From: an uncultured Eubacterium sp.
Lineage (GTDB): Bacteria > Bacillota > Clostridia > Lachnospirales > Lachnospiraceae
NCBI GenBank assembly: GCA_947089855.1
Contig: CAMUML010000032.1
Coordinates: 1 to 49,604, forward strand
Reading direction: 5' to 3'
DNA length: 49,604 nt
Below, one piece after another: positions 32,581 through 41,284 of the stretch. A model generated the notes under the pieces. It did not search any database and was not told where the DNA came from. It was given only the letters and a program-made list of their open reading frames with translations. A program made the translations under genes and the position numbers. How positions within the stretch are numbered: position 1 is the stretch's first letter; every line of letters begins with the position of its first letter.

Positions 32581-34614
32581 ATGGCTTATGGAAAAGATAT
32601 AAAGGAAATCCTTTATGGCGGCGATTATAATCCGGAGCAGTGGCCGCAGGAAGTATGGGAGGAGGATATGCGCCTGATGAAAAAAGCGCATATCAATATC
32701 GTAACCCTTAATACATTTAGCTGGGCAGCATTGCAGCCCTCAGAAGACAGGTACTGTTTTGAAAACTTAGACCGGATTATGGATTTGGTAAGAAAAAACG
32801 GGCTAAAGGTATGCCTGGCGACCGCAACTGGTGCACATCCGGCATGGATGGCAAAAAGGCATCCGGACATTTTGCGTACAGACAGGAACGGAATAAAAAG
32901 AAAATTTGGAGGCCGCCATAATTCCTGCCCTAATAGCCCTTCTTACCGCAAGTACGCGGCAAAGCTGGCGGGCCTGCTAGCAAAAAGGTATAAAGGTTAT
33001 GAAAATATCGTGGCCTGGCATGTCTCGAATGAATTCGGCGGGGAGTGTTACTGTGAGAATTGCGAACAGGCTTTCCGCAAATGGCTGCAGAAAAGGTTTG
33101 GAACAATAGAGGAATTAAACCGGGTGTTTTATACAGCATTTTGGGGGCATACCTTTTATAGCTGGGATGAAGTGGTGCTGCCGAACCTTCAAAGCGAGCA
33201 TTTCCTGGCGGATGGCATGGAAAGGAGCATGTTCCAGGGAATTACATTGGAATACCGCAGGTTTATGTCGGAAAGTATGCTGGAGTGTTTCCAGATGGAG
33301 TATCAGGAAATAAAAAAGGAAATGCCGGATATTCCGGTTACGACAAACCTCATGGGTTTTTATAAACCCTTAGATTACCAAAAGTGGGCAAAGCAGATGG
33401 ATTTTGTCTCATGGGACAGTTATCCAGATCCGGCCGATACCCCGGCGGAGACGGCCTTGCAGCATGATTTGATGAGGGGGATCCATAAGCAGGAATCATT
33501 TGTGCTTATGGAACAGACCCCGAGTGTAACGAACTGGCAGCCATATAACCGGCTAAAACGCCCCGGAGAGGTGCGGCTGCTAAGTTATCAGGCAGCGGCG
33601 CATGGAGCGGATGCCATCCAGTTTTTCCAGATACGGCAGTCGGTTGGGGCGTGTGAGAAATTTCACGGGGCTGTCATCGGCCATGCAGGCAGGGATGATA
33701 CAAGGGTATTCCGTGAATTGGAGCAGCTTGGCCGTGAATTAGGCCAGCTGGGCGATGTATTTTTGGAAGGGCACACCCCGGCAGAGGCGGCTATATTTTT
33801 TGACTGGGACAACTGGTGGGCATTGGAGGATTCTGCAGGGCCGAGCATCCGTATGAAATATCTGGATGCGGTCAAGGATTATTATACAGCAGCATTTGAA
33901 TCCAATATTCCCCTCGACATCATAGGGATGGAGGATAGCTTTGATTCTTATAAGGTTATCATTGCACCGCTATTGTATATGACAAAGACGGGGATTGATG
34001 AGAGGATCCGGAAATTTGTGGGAAATGGCGGCATATTTGTTACCACCTATTTTAGCGGGATCGTAGACGGGCATGACCTGGTGGTCCAGGGAGGGTATCC
34101 TGGCAGGCTAAGGGATATACTTGGGATTTGGGTAGAAGAAAATGACGCCCTTTTAGAAGGGGAGGAAAACAGTTTTGTCTACAAAGGGACTTTGTATCCG
34201 GCGAGGGTACTCTGCGATTTAATGCATCTGGAACATGCAAAAGCATTAAGCGTATATGCAAAAGATTTTTATCAGAACATGCCGGTAATTACCAAAAACC
34301 AGTTTGGCCGGGGGTATGCATATTATGTAGGGACACGTTCGGACAGTGGATTTTATCATAAATTTTTGGAGGATATTTTTACGGAAGCTAAAGTCGCAGA
34401 AGCAATGGCCACGCCGAAAGGGGTAGAAGCAGCAATACGGGTAGCAGATGATAGGGAAGTCCTGTTTTTGATGAACCACAACGAAGGAAGTGAGTGGGTG
34501 GTTTTAAATCATGATTATAGCGATTTGTTGAATGGTAAAGAGTATCGGAAGGGGGATCCGGTTGAAGTAGGGGCAAAAGGCGTATTTTTGTTCCTGAAAC
34601 GGAATACCAAATAA
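32581..34614 (+). CDS. GH42 beta-galactosidase
   Basis: The 677-residue length is normal for GH42. It starts with YGGDYNPEQWPQEVWEEDM. Glu151 in HVSNEFGGECYCENC is the acid/base, and the three Cys of that loop match the family's zinc cluster. Glu311 in VLMEQTP is the nucleophile. Trimerisation and C-terminal domains follow. It is cytoplasmic, cleaving terminal beta-galactose from imported oligosaccharides, either galactan pieces released by GH53 or galactosylated xyloglucan side chains. TAGGGAGAA precedes the ATG. It is separated from GH3 by the MITE-like element but keeps the same orientation. Confidence 0.93.
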   Translation: MAYGKDIKEILYGGDYNPEQWPQEVWEEDMRLMKKAHINIVTLNTFSWAALQPSEDRYCFENLDRIMDLVRKNGLKVCLATATGAHPAWMAKRHPDILRTDRNGIKRKFGGRHNSCPNSPSYRKYAAKLAGLLAKRYKGYENIVAWHVSNEFGGECYCENCEQAFRKWLQKRFGTIEELNRVFYTAFWGHTFYSWDEVVLPNLQSEHFLADGMERSMFQGITLEYRRFMSESMLECFQMEYQEIKKEMPDIPVTTNLMGFYKPLDYQKWAKQMDFVSWDSYPDPADTPAETALQHDLMRGIHKQESFVLMEQTPSVTNWQPYNRLKRPGEVRLLSYQAAAHGADAIQFFQIRQSVGACEKFHGAVIGHAGRDDTRVFRELEQLGRELGQLGDVFLEGHTPAEAAIFFDWDNWWALEDSAGPSIRMKYLDAVKDYYTAAFESNIPLDIIGMEDSFDSYKVIIAPLLYMTKTGIDERIRKFVGNGGIFVTTYFSGIVDGHDLVVQGGYPGRLRDILGIWVEENDALLEGEENSFVYKGTLYPARVLCDLMHLEHAKALSVYAKDFYQNMPVITKNQFGRGYAYYVGTRSDSGFYHKFLEDIFTEAKVAEAMATPKGVEAAIRVADDREVLFLMNHNEGSEWVVLNHDYSDLLNGKEYRKGDPVEVGAKGVFLFLKRNTK

Positions 34615-34647
34615 TGCGCACAATAACAAAAATTACATTATGATATA

Positions 34648-34682
34648 ACATAAGGCTAGCCGGTTTTGGGCTGGCCTTATGT
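34648..34682. terminator. Hairpin between convergent GH42 and mscL
   Basis: A 14-bp stem with one G-U type pair (ACATAAGGCTAGCC at 34648-34661 with GGCTGGCCTTATGT at 34669-34682) stands between the two convergent genes. It lacks a clear T-run on either strand but is the only candidate for ending both transcripts. Confidence 0.5.
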
Positions 34683-34701
34683 ACATAGGCATATCCCGAA
34701 C

Positions 34702-35178
34702 CTATTCCTTGCTGTCTGCAATTTCAGTACACTCAATATCCAGCTTCGATGTGCAATGTCCGCACCGTACCGCTCCAAACGGGATTTCCATCAGGCAGTA
34801 TGGGCATATCTGGACGGCAGGCTCTTGTGGAAGTGCTTCCTTTTCCGCCTCCAAATGTGCCAGTTTGGCTGCTTTGGCCTGCAATGCGTTTAGCCCTTTT
34901 AGCATTAGGAATATAATCAGTGCCATCAAAAGGAAATTTACAACCGCAGTTATAAATTTCCCATAATTCAGTGTTACTTCCCCTAAAATATTGACGGACA
35001 GCTGGTCGAAATTCATGCCGCCAAATAATCCCAGGACCGGTGATATAATATCTTCCGTCAAAGACGTAACAATACTGGAAAAAGCCCCGCCGATTAGTAC
35101 GCCGACTGCCATATCCATAACGTTTCCACGGGAAATAAATTCTCTGAATTCGCTGATAAAACCTTTTACTTTCATCAT
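34702..35178 (-). CDS. mscL: Large-conductance mechanosensitive channel with C-terminal zinc ribbon
   Basis: The N-terminal 100 residues are MscL: FREFISRGNVMDMAVGVLIGG is the signature of the amphipathic start and first helix, and the second helix lies near 78-98. The channel opens under hypo-osmotic tension in the cytoplasmic membrane. The tail of about 50 residues adds a CPYC...CGHC zinc ribbon, which E. coli MscL lacks but several clostridial homologues carry. AAAGGA precedes the ATG. A promoter TGGACA-17-TAAGAT lies on the minus strand at 35214-35242. Confidence 0.93.
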   Translation of the reverse strand: MMKVKGFISEFREFISRGNVMDMAVGVLIGGAFSSIVTSLTEDIISPVLGLFGGMNFDQLSVNILGEVTLNYGKFITAVVNFLLMALIIFLMLKGLNALQAKAAKLAHLEAEKEALPQEPAVQICPYCLMEIPFGAVRCGHCTSKLDIECTEIADSKE

Positions 35179-35213
35179 AAAATCCTTTCTTATGTATTTT
35201 TTAGATGCTTTTT

Positions 35214-35288
35214 ATCTTAATCGATTCTTTATTTTTTGTCCACCCTTAAATTTTTTCTTTGGTTTAAAACAATTTTTTATAGTATAAT
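35214..35288. promoter_or_regulatory. Divergent promoters of mscL (-) and the nucleotidase gene (+)
   Basis: Minus strand: TGGACA at 35237-35242 and TAAGAT at 35214-35219, 17 bp apart. Plus strand: TATAAT at 35283-35288 with a weak TTGGTT at 35259-35264, 18 bp apart. The segment is very AT-rich. Confidence 0.5.
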
Positions 35289-35402
35289 GGAAGCGGAAGC
35301 ATCTTTTCAGGTATGCGGGCGTAAGATGCGTGTTTTGGGCGGGTTCCTGCAATGGCGGTTGGCAGGGGGCTGTTGCGAACAGGAAAAAGAAATGGAGGGA
35401 AA

Positions 35403-37721
35403 ATGAAAAAATTAGAATGTAAGAAGGCGATTGCACGTTTCTTGGTAATGGCTATGCTTTTTTTGGAGTTTCCGGCACAGGCTTGGGCAGACGCAAAGGG
35501 GACGGTAGTATCTGTAAAAGTAGCAAGCCCTGTGGTTAATGGCGGTAAGCTTGTTTTAAAGAAGGGGCAAAAAAGGCAGGTCAAATATACAATAACTGTT
35601 ACGAAAAATGCCAGTAAAAAAGTTACAGCAGCGTCAAGTAATAAGGATGTGGTGGAGGTAACCCAATCTGGCGGCAAAATTTTTGTTAAGGCGTTAAAGA
35701 AAGGGGATGCTAAAATCACAGTTGCCTCTGCCGCCAATAAGCAAAAGAAAGCGGTTTTTAAGGTGGCAGTAGGTATGCCGGTGGAAAAGCTTTCCATTGT
35801 ATCTGTGGATATACTGGAAACGGGGGCCATGGAAACGGTAGCTCCGTACGGGGATACGGTTACTGTGTATACCCCGCAGATGGATGATTCCAATGCATCG
35901 AAAGCGGCACCCCTATGGAAAATTAATGCTGCGGTTTCTCCGGCAAATGCTACCTATCAAGGGGTAAAGTGGAAATCCAGCAATCCCAGCCTGTTGACGG
36001 TTTCTGCAGATGGAACGGTTATCCTCCACAAGCAAAAGGATCCGTCAAAGAAAAAGGGATATGTATTAGGGGCTGCGGTTGTAACTGCGGTTACGAAAGA
36101 CGGCTCAGAGAAATCGGCGGACATAAAGGTCAAAGTAGTGGCAAAGGCAGGCCCAGAAGCAGGGGATATTACGGTGCTATACACGAACGATGTCCACTGT
36201 GCCATTGAAACCGATGAGCAGTCTGGCGTTTTGGGCTATGCGAAGGTCGCGGCTATGAAAAAAGATCTGGAAGCAGATGGCGGCCATGTCGTCCTTGTGG
36301 ATGCGGGCGATGCGGTACAAGGTTCCGCAGCTGGTACGCTGTCGGATGGGGCGTATATAATCGATCTTATGAATGCGTGCGGATATGACCTGGCCATTCC
36401 GGGGAACCATGAATTTGACTACGGGATGGAACGGTTTTTGGAACTGGCGCAAAAGGCGGATTTTCTATATTGCCTGTAATTTCATCGATAACAAGAAGGG
36501 CCAGCCCGTGTTTGACGGATATTCCATACAGGAGCTTGGGGGTAAAAAGGTTGCATTTGTGGGCATTTGCACCCCGAAAACAATTACAAGTTCTACTCCG
36601 GCCTATTTTCAGGATGGGCATAGCACGTATCTTTACAATTTTTGCCAGGATGGGGACGGCACAAAATTGTATGGAAGCGTTCAAAAAACGGTAGATCAAG
36701 CGGAAGCGGCGGGGGCAGATTACGTAATTGCGGTAGCGCATCTGGGTATTTTGGATTCCTGCAGCCCGTGGACGTCCTCGGAGCTGATCCAAAATACATC
36801 TGGGATTGATGTGGTAATCGACGGCCATTCCCATAGTGTCCTGCAAGAAGAGAAAGTAAAAAATAAGGAAGGCAAAGAAGTTATCCTGACTTCTACGGGA
36901 ACCAAGCTTGCCAATATCGGAAAACTTACGATCCGGCCGGATGGTTCCATGAAAACAGGGCTGGCCAGTGCCTATCCTAATAGCGACAGCAAAGTGATGG
37001 CAAAAATCGATGGGATGATGTCGCAGATCAATGAAAGGTTAGGGGAGGTAATCGCCAGGACGGATGCCCCGCTGGCGGTTTATGACCCAGCTACAGAACA
37101 TCTGCAAAAGCCGGTAAGGATTATCCGGAATGCAGAAACCAACCTCGGCGACTTATGTGCAGATGCGTTCCGGTATGAAGCGGGGGCGGATATAGCTTTT
37201 GTAAATGGCGGGGGTATCCGTGCGGATATTCGTGCCGGAAATATTACTTATGGCGATGTAATCAATCTTATGCCATTTGGAAATGCATTCTGTATGGTAG
37301 AAGCGACAGGGCAGCAGGTGCTGGACGCCCTGGAAATGTCGGTGAAATCTGTGCCGGAGGAGTTTGGGGGATTCTTGCAGGTATCGGGTATTACGTTTGA
37401 AATTGATATGGATACAAAAAGCACGGTAATCCTTGACGGGGAAGGGATGTTTGCGGGGGTCGGCGCAAAACGCCGTGTCCAAAATGTTATGGTAGGCGGG
37501 GAACCTATAGACCCGGACAAGACTTATACCGTAGCTTCTTATGATTATCTTTTGAAAAATGCCGGGGACGGCAATAACGTGTTTGTGGGCTGCAAACTTC
37601 TTTTGGAAGACACGAAGCTGGATCACAGGGTATTGATTATATTAAGGAAGGGCTAGACGGAGTAGTCGGGGAAGCATATGCGGACCCTTACGGGCAGGGC
37701 CGTATTGTGGCGGTTGAATAA
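35403..37721 (+). pseudogene. Secreted Ig-like/5'-nucleotidase (metallophosphatase) gene with two frameshifts
   Basis: ATG 35403 follows ATGGAGGG. A signal peptide (MLFLEFPAQAWA) leads to about 220 residues of bacterial Ig-like (BIG2) repeats. A 5'-nucleotidase follows: TNDVHCAIE, DAGDAVQGS and GNHEFDYG, then DGHSHS and the C-terminal domain NGGGIRADIRAG. The frame shifts near 36460 (after QKADF, continuing as YIACNFID) and again near 37640 (after KLDHRV, continuing as DYIKEGLDGVV to the TAA at 37721). If intact it would release phosphate from extracellular nucleotides. The two shifts make it a pseudogene or reflect sequencing indels. No sortase motif is present. Confidence 0.85.
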
Positions 37722-37737
37722 AGATGGATGGGATACC

Positions 37738-37781
37738 GCTGCCGCTGCTGTTTTGTGCGGAAACCAGACAGCGGCGGCAGC
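37738..37781. terminator. GC-rich hairpin between convergent genes
   Basis: GCTGCCGCTGCTGT (37738-37751) pairs with ACAGCGGCGGCAGC (37768-37781), 14 bp with one G-U type pair. It stands between the nucleotidase gene and the convergent helix-bundle gene. It is followed by a T-run on the plus strand only after about 18 bases. Confidence 0.5.
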
Positions 37782-37788
37782 CCATGCA

Positions 37789-38223
37789 TTATAAAAATTT
37801 TTTTATATTTGTAACCAGCTGTTCCTCCTGCTGGATCACGCGCTTGGCGAGGTTTTTCGATGCCTCGTCGGCTGCCTGGAATTCATTTAGGTACTTGTTT
37901 AAAGATTTGACCCCCATATTGCAGCCGTCGGTTATTAGGCTTGCAATGGTATGGTCGGATTCATTTAGAACGAGCTTTACATTTGTTTTTAGCCACGACA
38001 TCCCTTTTGCTATTGCGTCTGGTTCCTTGCCTTCGTCGTGGTATTTGCCGAGCAGTTTTTGCATTTCGTCTTTCAAGGCGATATGGCCGTTTTTACAGGT
38101 TTCCAGGTTTTGTTTTAGGTCCGGGTTGCTGACGTAGGAAATCACATCATCAATGGAAGCAATGCCCATTTGAATACCAGCGTCGCATTCGCGCAGAAGC
38201 CGGATTGTGTCTTGTTCGATCAT
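37789..38223 (-). CDS. Four-helix (ferritin-like) protein of unknown function
   Basis: I start at the ATG ending at 38223, which AAGGAGCG precedes; the open frame extends to 38322 without a ribosome site. The 144-residue product is all alpha-helical with four helix segments and conserved-looking Asp/Glu/His positions (LLRECDAGIQMGIASIDDV, GHIALKDEMQKLL, NESDHTIASLITDGCNMG). This resembles DUF2383/ferritin-like helical bundles. Possible roles are metal or stress protection. I cannot place it more precisely. Confidence 0.65.
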   Translation of the reverse strand: MIEQDTIRLLRECDAGIQMGIASIDDVISYVSNPDLKQNLETCKNGHIALKDEMQKLLGKYHDEGKEPDAIAKGMSWLKTNVKLVLNESDHTIASLITDGCNMGVKSLNKYLNEFQAADEASKNLAKRVIQQEEQLVTNIKKFL

Positions 38224-38414
38224 TGTATTACGCTCCTTTTTATCTTTTGTATGAAGTATGCCTGTATTTTTTTGTTTTATACATGGATACCTGTTTATTG
38301 AGGCAGAGGGGATCCCTATCAACCGGAAGATTTTTGAATGTGAATTCCGAAACAGAAAAAATTGCGATTAAGCCAATTTAGAACTTGCAAGTTCCAGGCT
38401 GCTTAGATTTTCCG

Positions 38415-38549
38415 ATGGATGCATTTCTGCATATAGGATTCACCCACCATGCCTTTGGGGAGGATCAGTATATCGACCTTTTATTCTTCAATAGGGAACG
38501 GAACTGCCTTGTCGCTGTAGAATTAAAGAGGGGAAAATCAAGACATTAG
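38415..38549 (+). pseudogene. Fragment of a DUF1016/YhcG-type PD-(D/E)xK nuclease
   Basis: The 44-codon frame ends in QYIDLLFFNRERNCLVAVEL, which carries the nuclease-core pattern D-L-L-F-(8-11)-V-x-E-L-K found in YhcG/DUF1016 proteins (normally 330-380 residues). Both flanks are missing and a TAG follows. It is a relic of a nuclease gene next to the methyltransferase, perhaps of an old restriction or anti-phage locus. The remaining sequence at 38224-38414 shows no gene apart from the upstream region of the helix-bundle gene. Confidence 0.6.
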
Positions 38550-38608
38550 AAATAAATCCTGTATTATTTTTGGCAGAACAAATCATAAGGCGACAGTAAT
38601 GTTACAGC

Positions 38609-38632
38609 GGAAGGAGGATGCCTTCTTAAATG
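38609..38632 (+). promoter_or_regulatory. Ribosome site folded in a hairpin before the methyltransferase
   Basis: GAAGG (38610-38614) can pair with CCTTC (38621-38625), trapping the AAGGAGG Shine-Dalgarno in a small stem-loop 12 bases before ATG 38630. This would hold methyltransferase translation low. Confidence 0.4.
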
Positions 38633-40597
38633 GATAAATTGATAGACATCAGCAGCCGTCCGGTCGCAAATGTTCTGGATTTGCTGCTAATTGATAAATC
38701 GACAAAAAAGAATATCATCTGGGCTACAGATACCTATGAAGAATTTGGGGTAGAATTCACCGATAAGATTCAGATGAATGCGAACTCGCTGTTGGGCCGT
38801 ACAAACCTCATTTGTCCGCGTATACAGAAATCACAGGAGGCGCAGGCACAGAGGACACGAAAAAAAGCGGAGGTATTCACTCCTGCATGGCTGTGCAATC
38901 TGATGAATAACGACTATGATGAGGATTGGTTTGGACGAAAAGATGTATTTAATACTATGAGCGAGGATCATACTTGGACGGCCGTGGAGGGAAGGATAGA
39001 ATTTCCGGCAAAGAAAAAATGGCAGCACTATGTGGATTCCCGACGGCTTGAAATTACTTGTGGCGAGGCTCCATACCTGGTTTCCCGCTATGATGTATCA
39101 ACAGGAGAACCGATTGTCCCGCCGATGCGGAGAATTGGAATGCTTGACAGAAAGCTCAGAATTGTAAATGAAAATACTGATACATATGAGGAATGGCTGA
39201 AGTGGGCAATCAGAGCTTTTGAGGCATCATACGGATATGAGTATCAGGGTGACAATATACTGATTGCACGCATCAATCTGCTGCTGACTTTTACGGATTA
39301 TTACGAGGAACGCTGGGAACGGCAGCCAGATGACAATCTGATGCAGCAGATGGCAAACAAGATCGCTTGGAACATCTGGCAGATGGATGGCTTGAAGGAT
39401 ACTGTTCCGGTTGGTAAGCCATATGAAGAATTTAAACAGATGACGATCTTCAATATGTTCGGTATGGAAGACGAAAACGAGCCGGATGCCGTGCCGTGCA
39501 AGATATTTAACTGGAGAAGCAAATATTCTCTGAAGTTTATGGATTTGAAGGAGATGCACGCTATGGGAAAGAAACTGTTTCATTATGTGATTGGGAATCC
39601 ACCGTATCAGGAAGATACAGATGGAGCGGGCAGACAGGCAAAGCCAGTCTACAATCTGTTTATGGATGAGGCCAAGAAAATAGCATGTGATAGCATATCA
39701 TTGATTACTCCGTCTCGTTGGTTTTCAGGCGGAATGGGATTGGATAGTTTTAGAAGTGAAATGCTTAGTGGCCGCCATCTTAAGGCAATTGTAGATTATA
39801 CAAACGCGAAAGACATTTTCCCTAATACAAGCATTAGTGGCGGCGTGAATTATTTCGTTTGGAAAAGGGATTATGAGGGTGACTGCACTTTTACAAACAC
39901 GACGAATGGTGAAACGTCAACAAAAATACGAGATTTATCGGAGTTTCCAGTATTGGTCAGGTATAATCGTGCCATAGATATCATTCACAAGGCCAGGAAG
40001 GTTACGCAAGTAAGTTTAGCTGCGATTACAAGCGGGCTGATGCCATTTGGTTTGTCTACCAACTACCGTGGACGTACTGAAAAGTCAGAAAAAGATGTTT
40101 TGACTCTCTACGCTAGCAATTGCATTACATATATCTCTGAAGGCGAGATTAGCAAAGGCATGGAGTATGTTGATAAATTTAAGGTTATGATAAGCAAGAC
40201 GGGTGCGGAGCATGCTGGCGAGCCAAGTAAAGAAGGGACATTCCGAGTCATTCCAAGTTCTATGAAGGTTATTGGACCTAACGAAATCTGCACACATTCG
40301 TATTTTCTGGTTGGAAATTATGATAATAAGAGAACTGCTGATCATCTTTATAAATATATGCGGACAAGGCTTGTGCGGTTTTTAATGTTAATGTCAATGA
40401 GCGGATACGGTCTTTCTAAACTTGTCATGAACTTTGTTCCGTTGCAAGATTTCTCGGACAATTCTGATATAGATTGGTCTGGCGATGTACGGAACATCGA
40501 AGTCCAGCTATATAAAAAATATGGATTTAATGGTGAGGAAATAGACTTCATTGAATCAAATATTAAGGAGGTTCCCATATGGATTTTGCATATTTAA
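38630..40597 (+). CDS. Eco57I-like N6-adenine DNA methyltransferase (solitary)
   Basis: The 655-residue protein contains KAEVFTPAWLCN (motif X region), LEITCGEAPYLV near residue 140 (SAM-binding motif I variant of this branch) and the catalytic motif IV NPPYQ near residue 323. A target-recognition region and the end ...EEIDFIESNIKE follow. It would methylate adenine in a specific sequence. No restriction gene is adjacent, only a nuclease fragment. The last seven residues are encoded by the ribosome site and first codons of the response-regulator gene, whose ATG lies 19 bases inside it. By eye the gene is richer in A+T than its neighbours, suggesting transfer. Confidence 0.85.
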   Translation: MDKLIDISSRPVANVLDLLLIDKSTKKNIIWATDTYEEFGVEFTDKIQMNANSLLGRTNLICPRIQKSQEAQAQRTRKKAEVFTPAWLCNLMNNDYDEDWFGRKDVFNTMSEDHTWTAVEGRIEFPAKKKWQHYVDSRRLEITCGEAPYLVSRYDVSTGEPIVPPMRRIGMLDRKLRIVNENTDTYEEWLKWAIRAFEASYGYEYQGDNILIARINLLLTFTDYYEERWERQPDDNLMQQMANKIAWNIWQMDGLKDTVPVGKPYEEFKQMTIFNMFGMEDENEPDAVPCKIFNWRSKYSLKFMDLKEMHAMGKKLFHYVIGNPPYQEDTDGAGRQAKPVYNLFMDEAKKIACDSISLITPSRWFSGGMGLDSFRSEMLSGRHLKAIVDYTNAKDIFPNTSISGGVNYFVWKRDYEGDCTFTNTTNGETSTKIRDLSEFPVLVRYNRAIDIIHKARKVTQVSLAAITSGLMPFGLSTNYRGRTEKSEKDVLTLYASNCITYISEGEISKGMEYVDKFKVMISKTGAEHAGEPSKEGTFRVIPSSMKVIGPNEICTHSYFLVGNYDNKRTADHLYKYMRTRLVRFLMLMSMSGYGLSKLVMNFVPLQDFSDNSDIDWSGDVRNIEVQLYKKYGFNGEEIDFIESNIKEVPIWILHI

Positions 40598-41283
40598 AAC
40601 AAAAACGAATCCTGCTTGTCGATGATGAACCGGAGCTGCTGCATCTGGTGGTATCGATTCTCGAAGAGGATGGGTTTCAACAGATCCGGACGGCAAAAAC
40701 TGTAAAGGAGGCAGTAGCGGCTGCCAAAGATTTCCAGCCGGAGCTGGCCATTTTGGACGTCATGCTTCCTGACGGTGACGGTTTTGGCCTGATGGAGCAG
40801 TTAAAGCGCACGTCCGATTACCCGGTGCTATTTTTGACCGCCCGTGGGGAAGAGGATGATAAATTCCGTGGATTTGGCCTGGGTGCGGACGACTACCTGG
40901 TAAAGCCGTTTTTGCCAAAAGAACTGATGTACCGCGTCAATGCGGTCTTACGCAGGAGTTATAAGGAAGAAAACCCGGTTGTGAAGCTATCGGGCAGTGA
41001 AATTGACTTTGAACGTGCGCAGGTTGTAAAAAACGGCGTGCGTATTCCGCTTACGGCAAAAGAACATGACATCCTATCTGCCTTATACCGCAACGCGGGG
41101 CGGATTGTTACGATCGACGCCTTATGTGAAGCCGCTTGGGGCGATAACCCATTTGGCTACGAAAATTCCTTGATGGCACATATCCGCCGCATCCGGGAAA
41201 AGGTCGAAACAAACCCGTCGCGGCCGGTTTCTTTGGTAACCGTGAAAGGGCTTGGCTATAAGCTGGTTGTGGAGGGCAGGTAA
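40579..41283 (+). CDS. OmpR-family response regulator
   Basis: The 234-residue protein has a receiver domain (ILLVDDEPELL; Asp60 in AILDVMLPD as phosphorylation site; Lys109 in YLVKPF) and a winged-helix DNA-binding domain (LTAKEHDILSALYRNAGR, NSLMAHIRRIREKVE, TVKGLGYKL). AAGGAGG at 40566-40572 lies inside the end of the methyltransferase gene, so the two genes overlap. The partner kinase gene begins one base after the stop. Target genes are not evident; no transporter follows. Confidence 0.93.
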   Translation: MDFAYLKQKRILLVDDEPELLHLVVSILEEDGFQQIRTAKTVKEAVAAAKDFQPELAILDVMLPDGDGFGLMEQLKRTSDYPVLFLTARGEEDDKFRGFGLGADDYLVKPFLPKELMYRVNAVLRRSYKEENPVVKLSGSEIDFERAQVVKNGVRIPLTAKEHDILSALYRNAGRIVTIDALCEAAWGDNPFGYENSLMAHIRRIREKVETNPSRPVSLVTVKGLGYKLVVEGR

Positions 41284-41284
41284 G

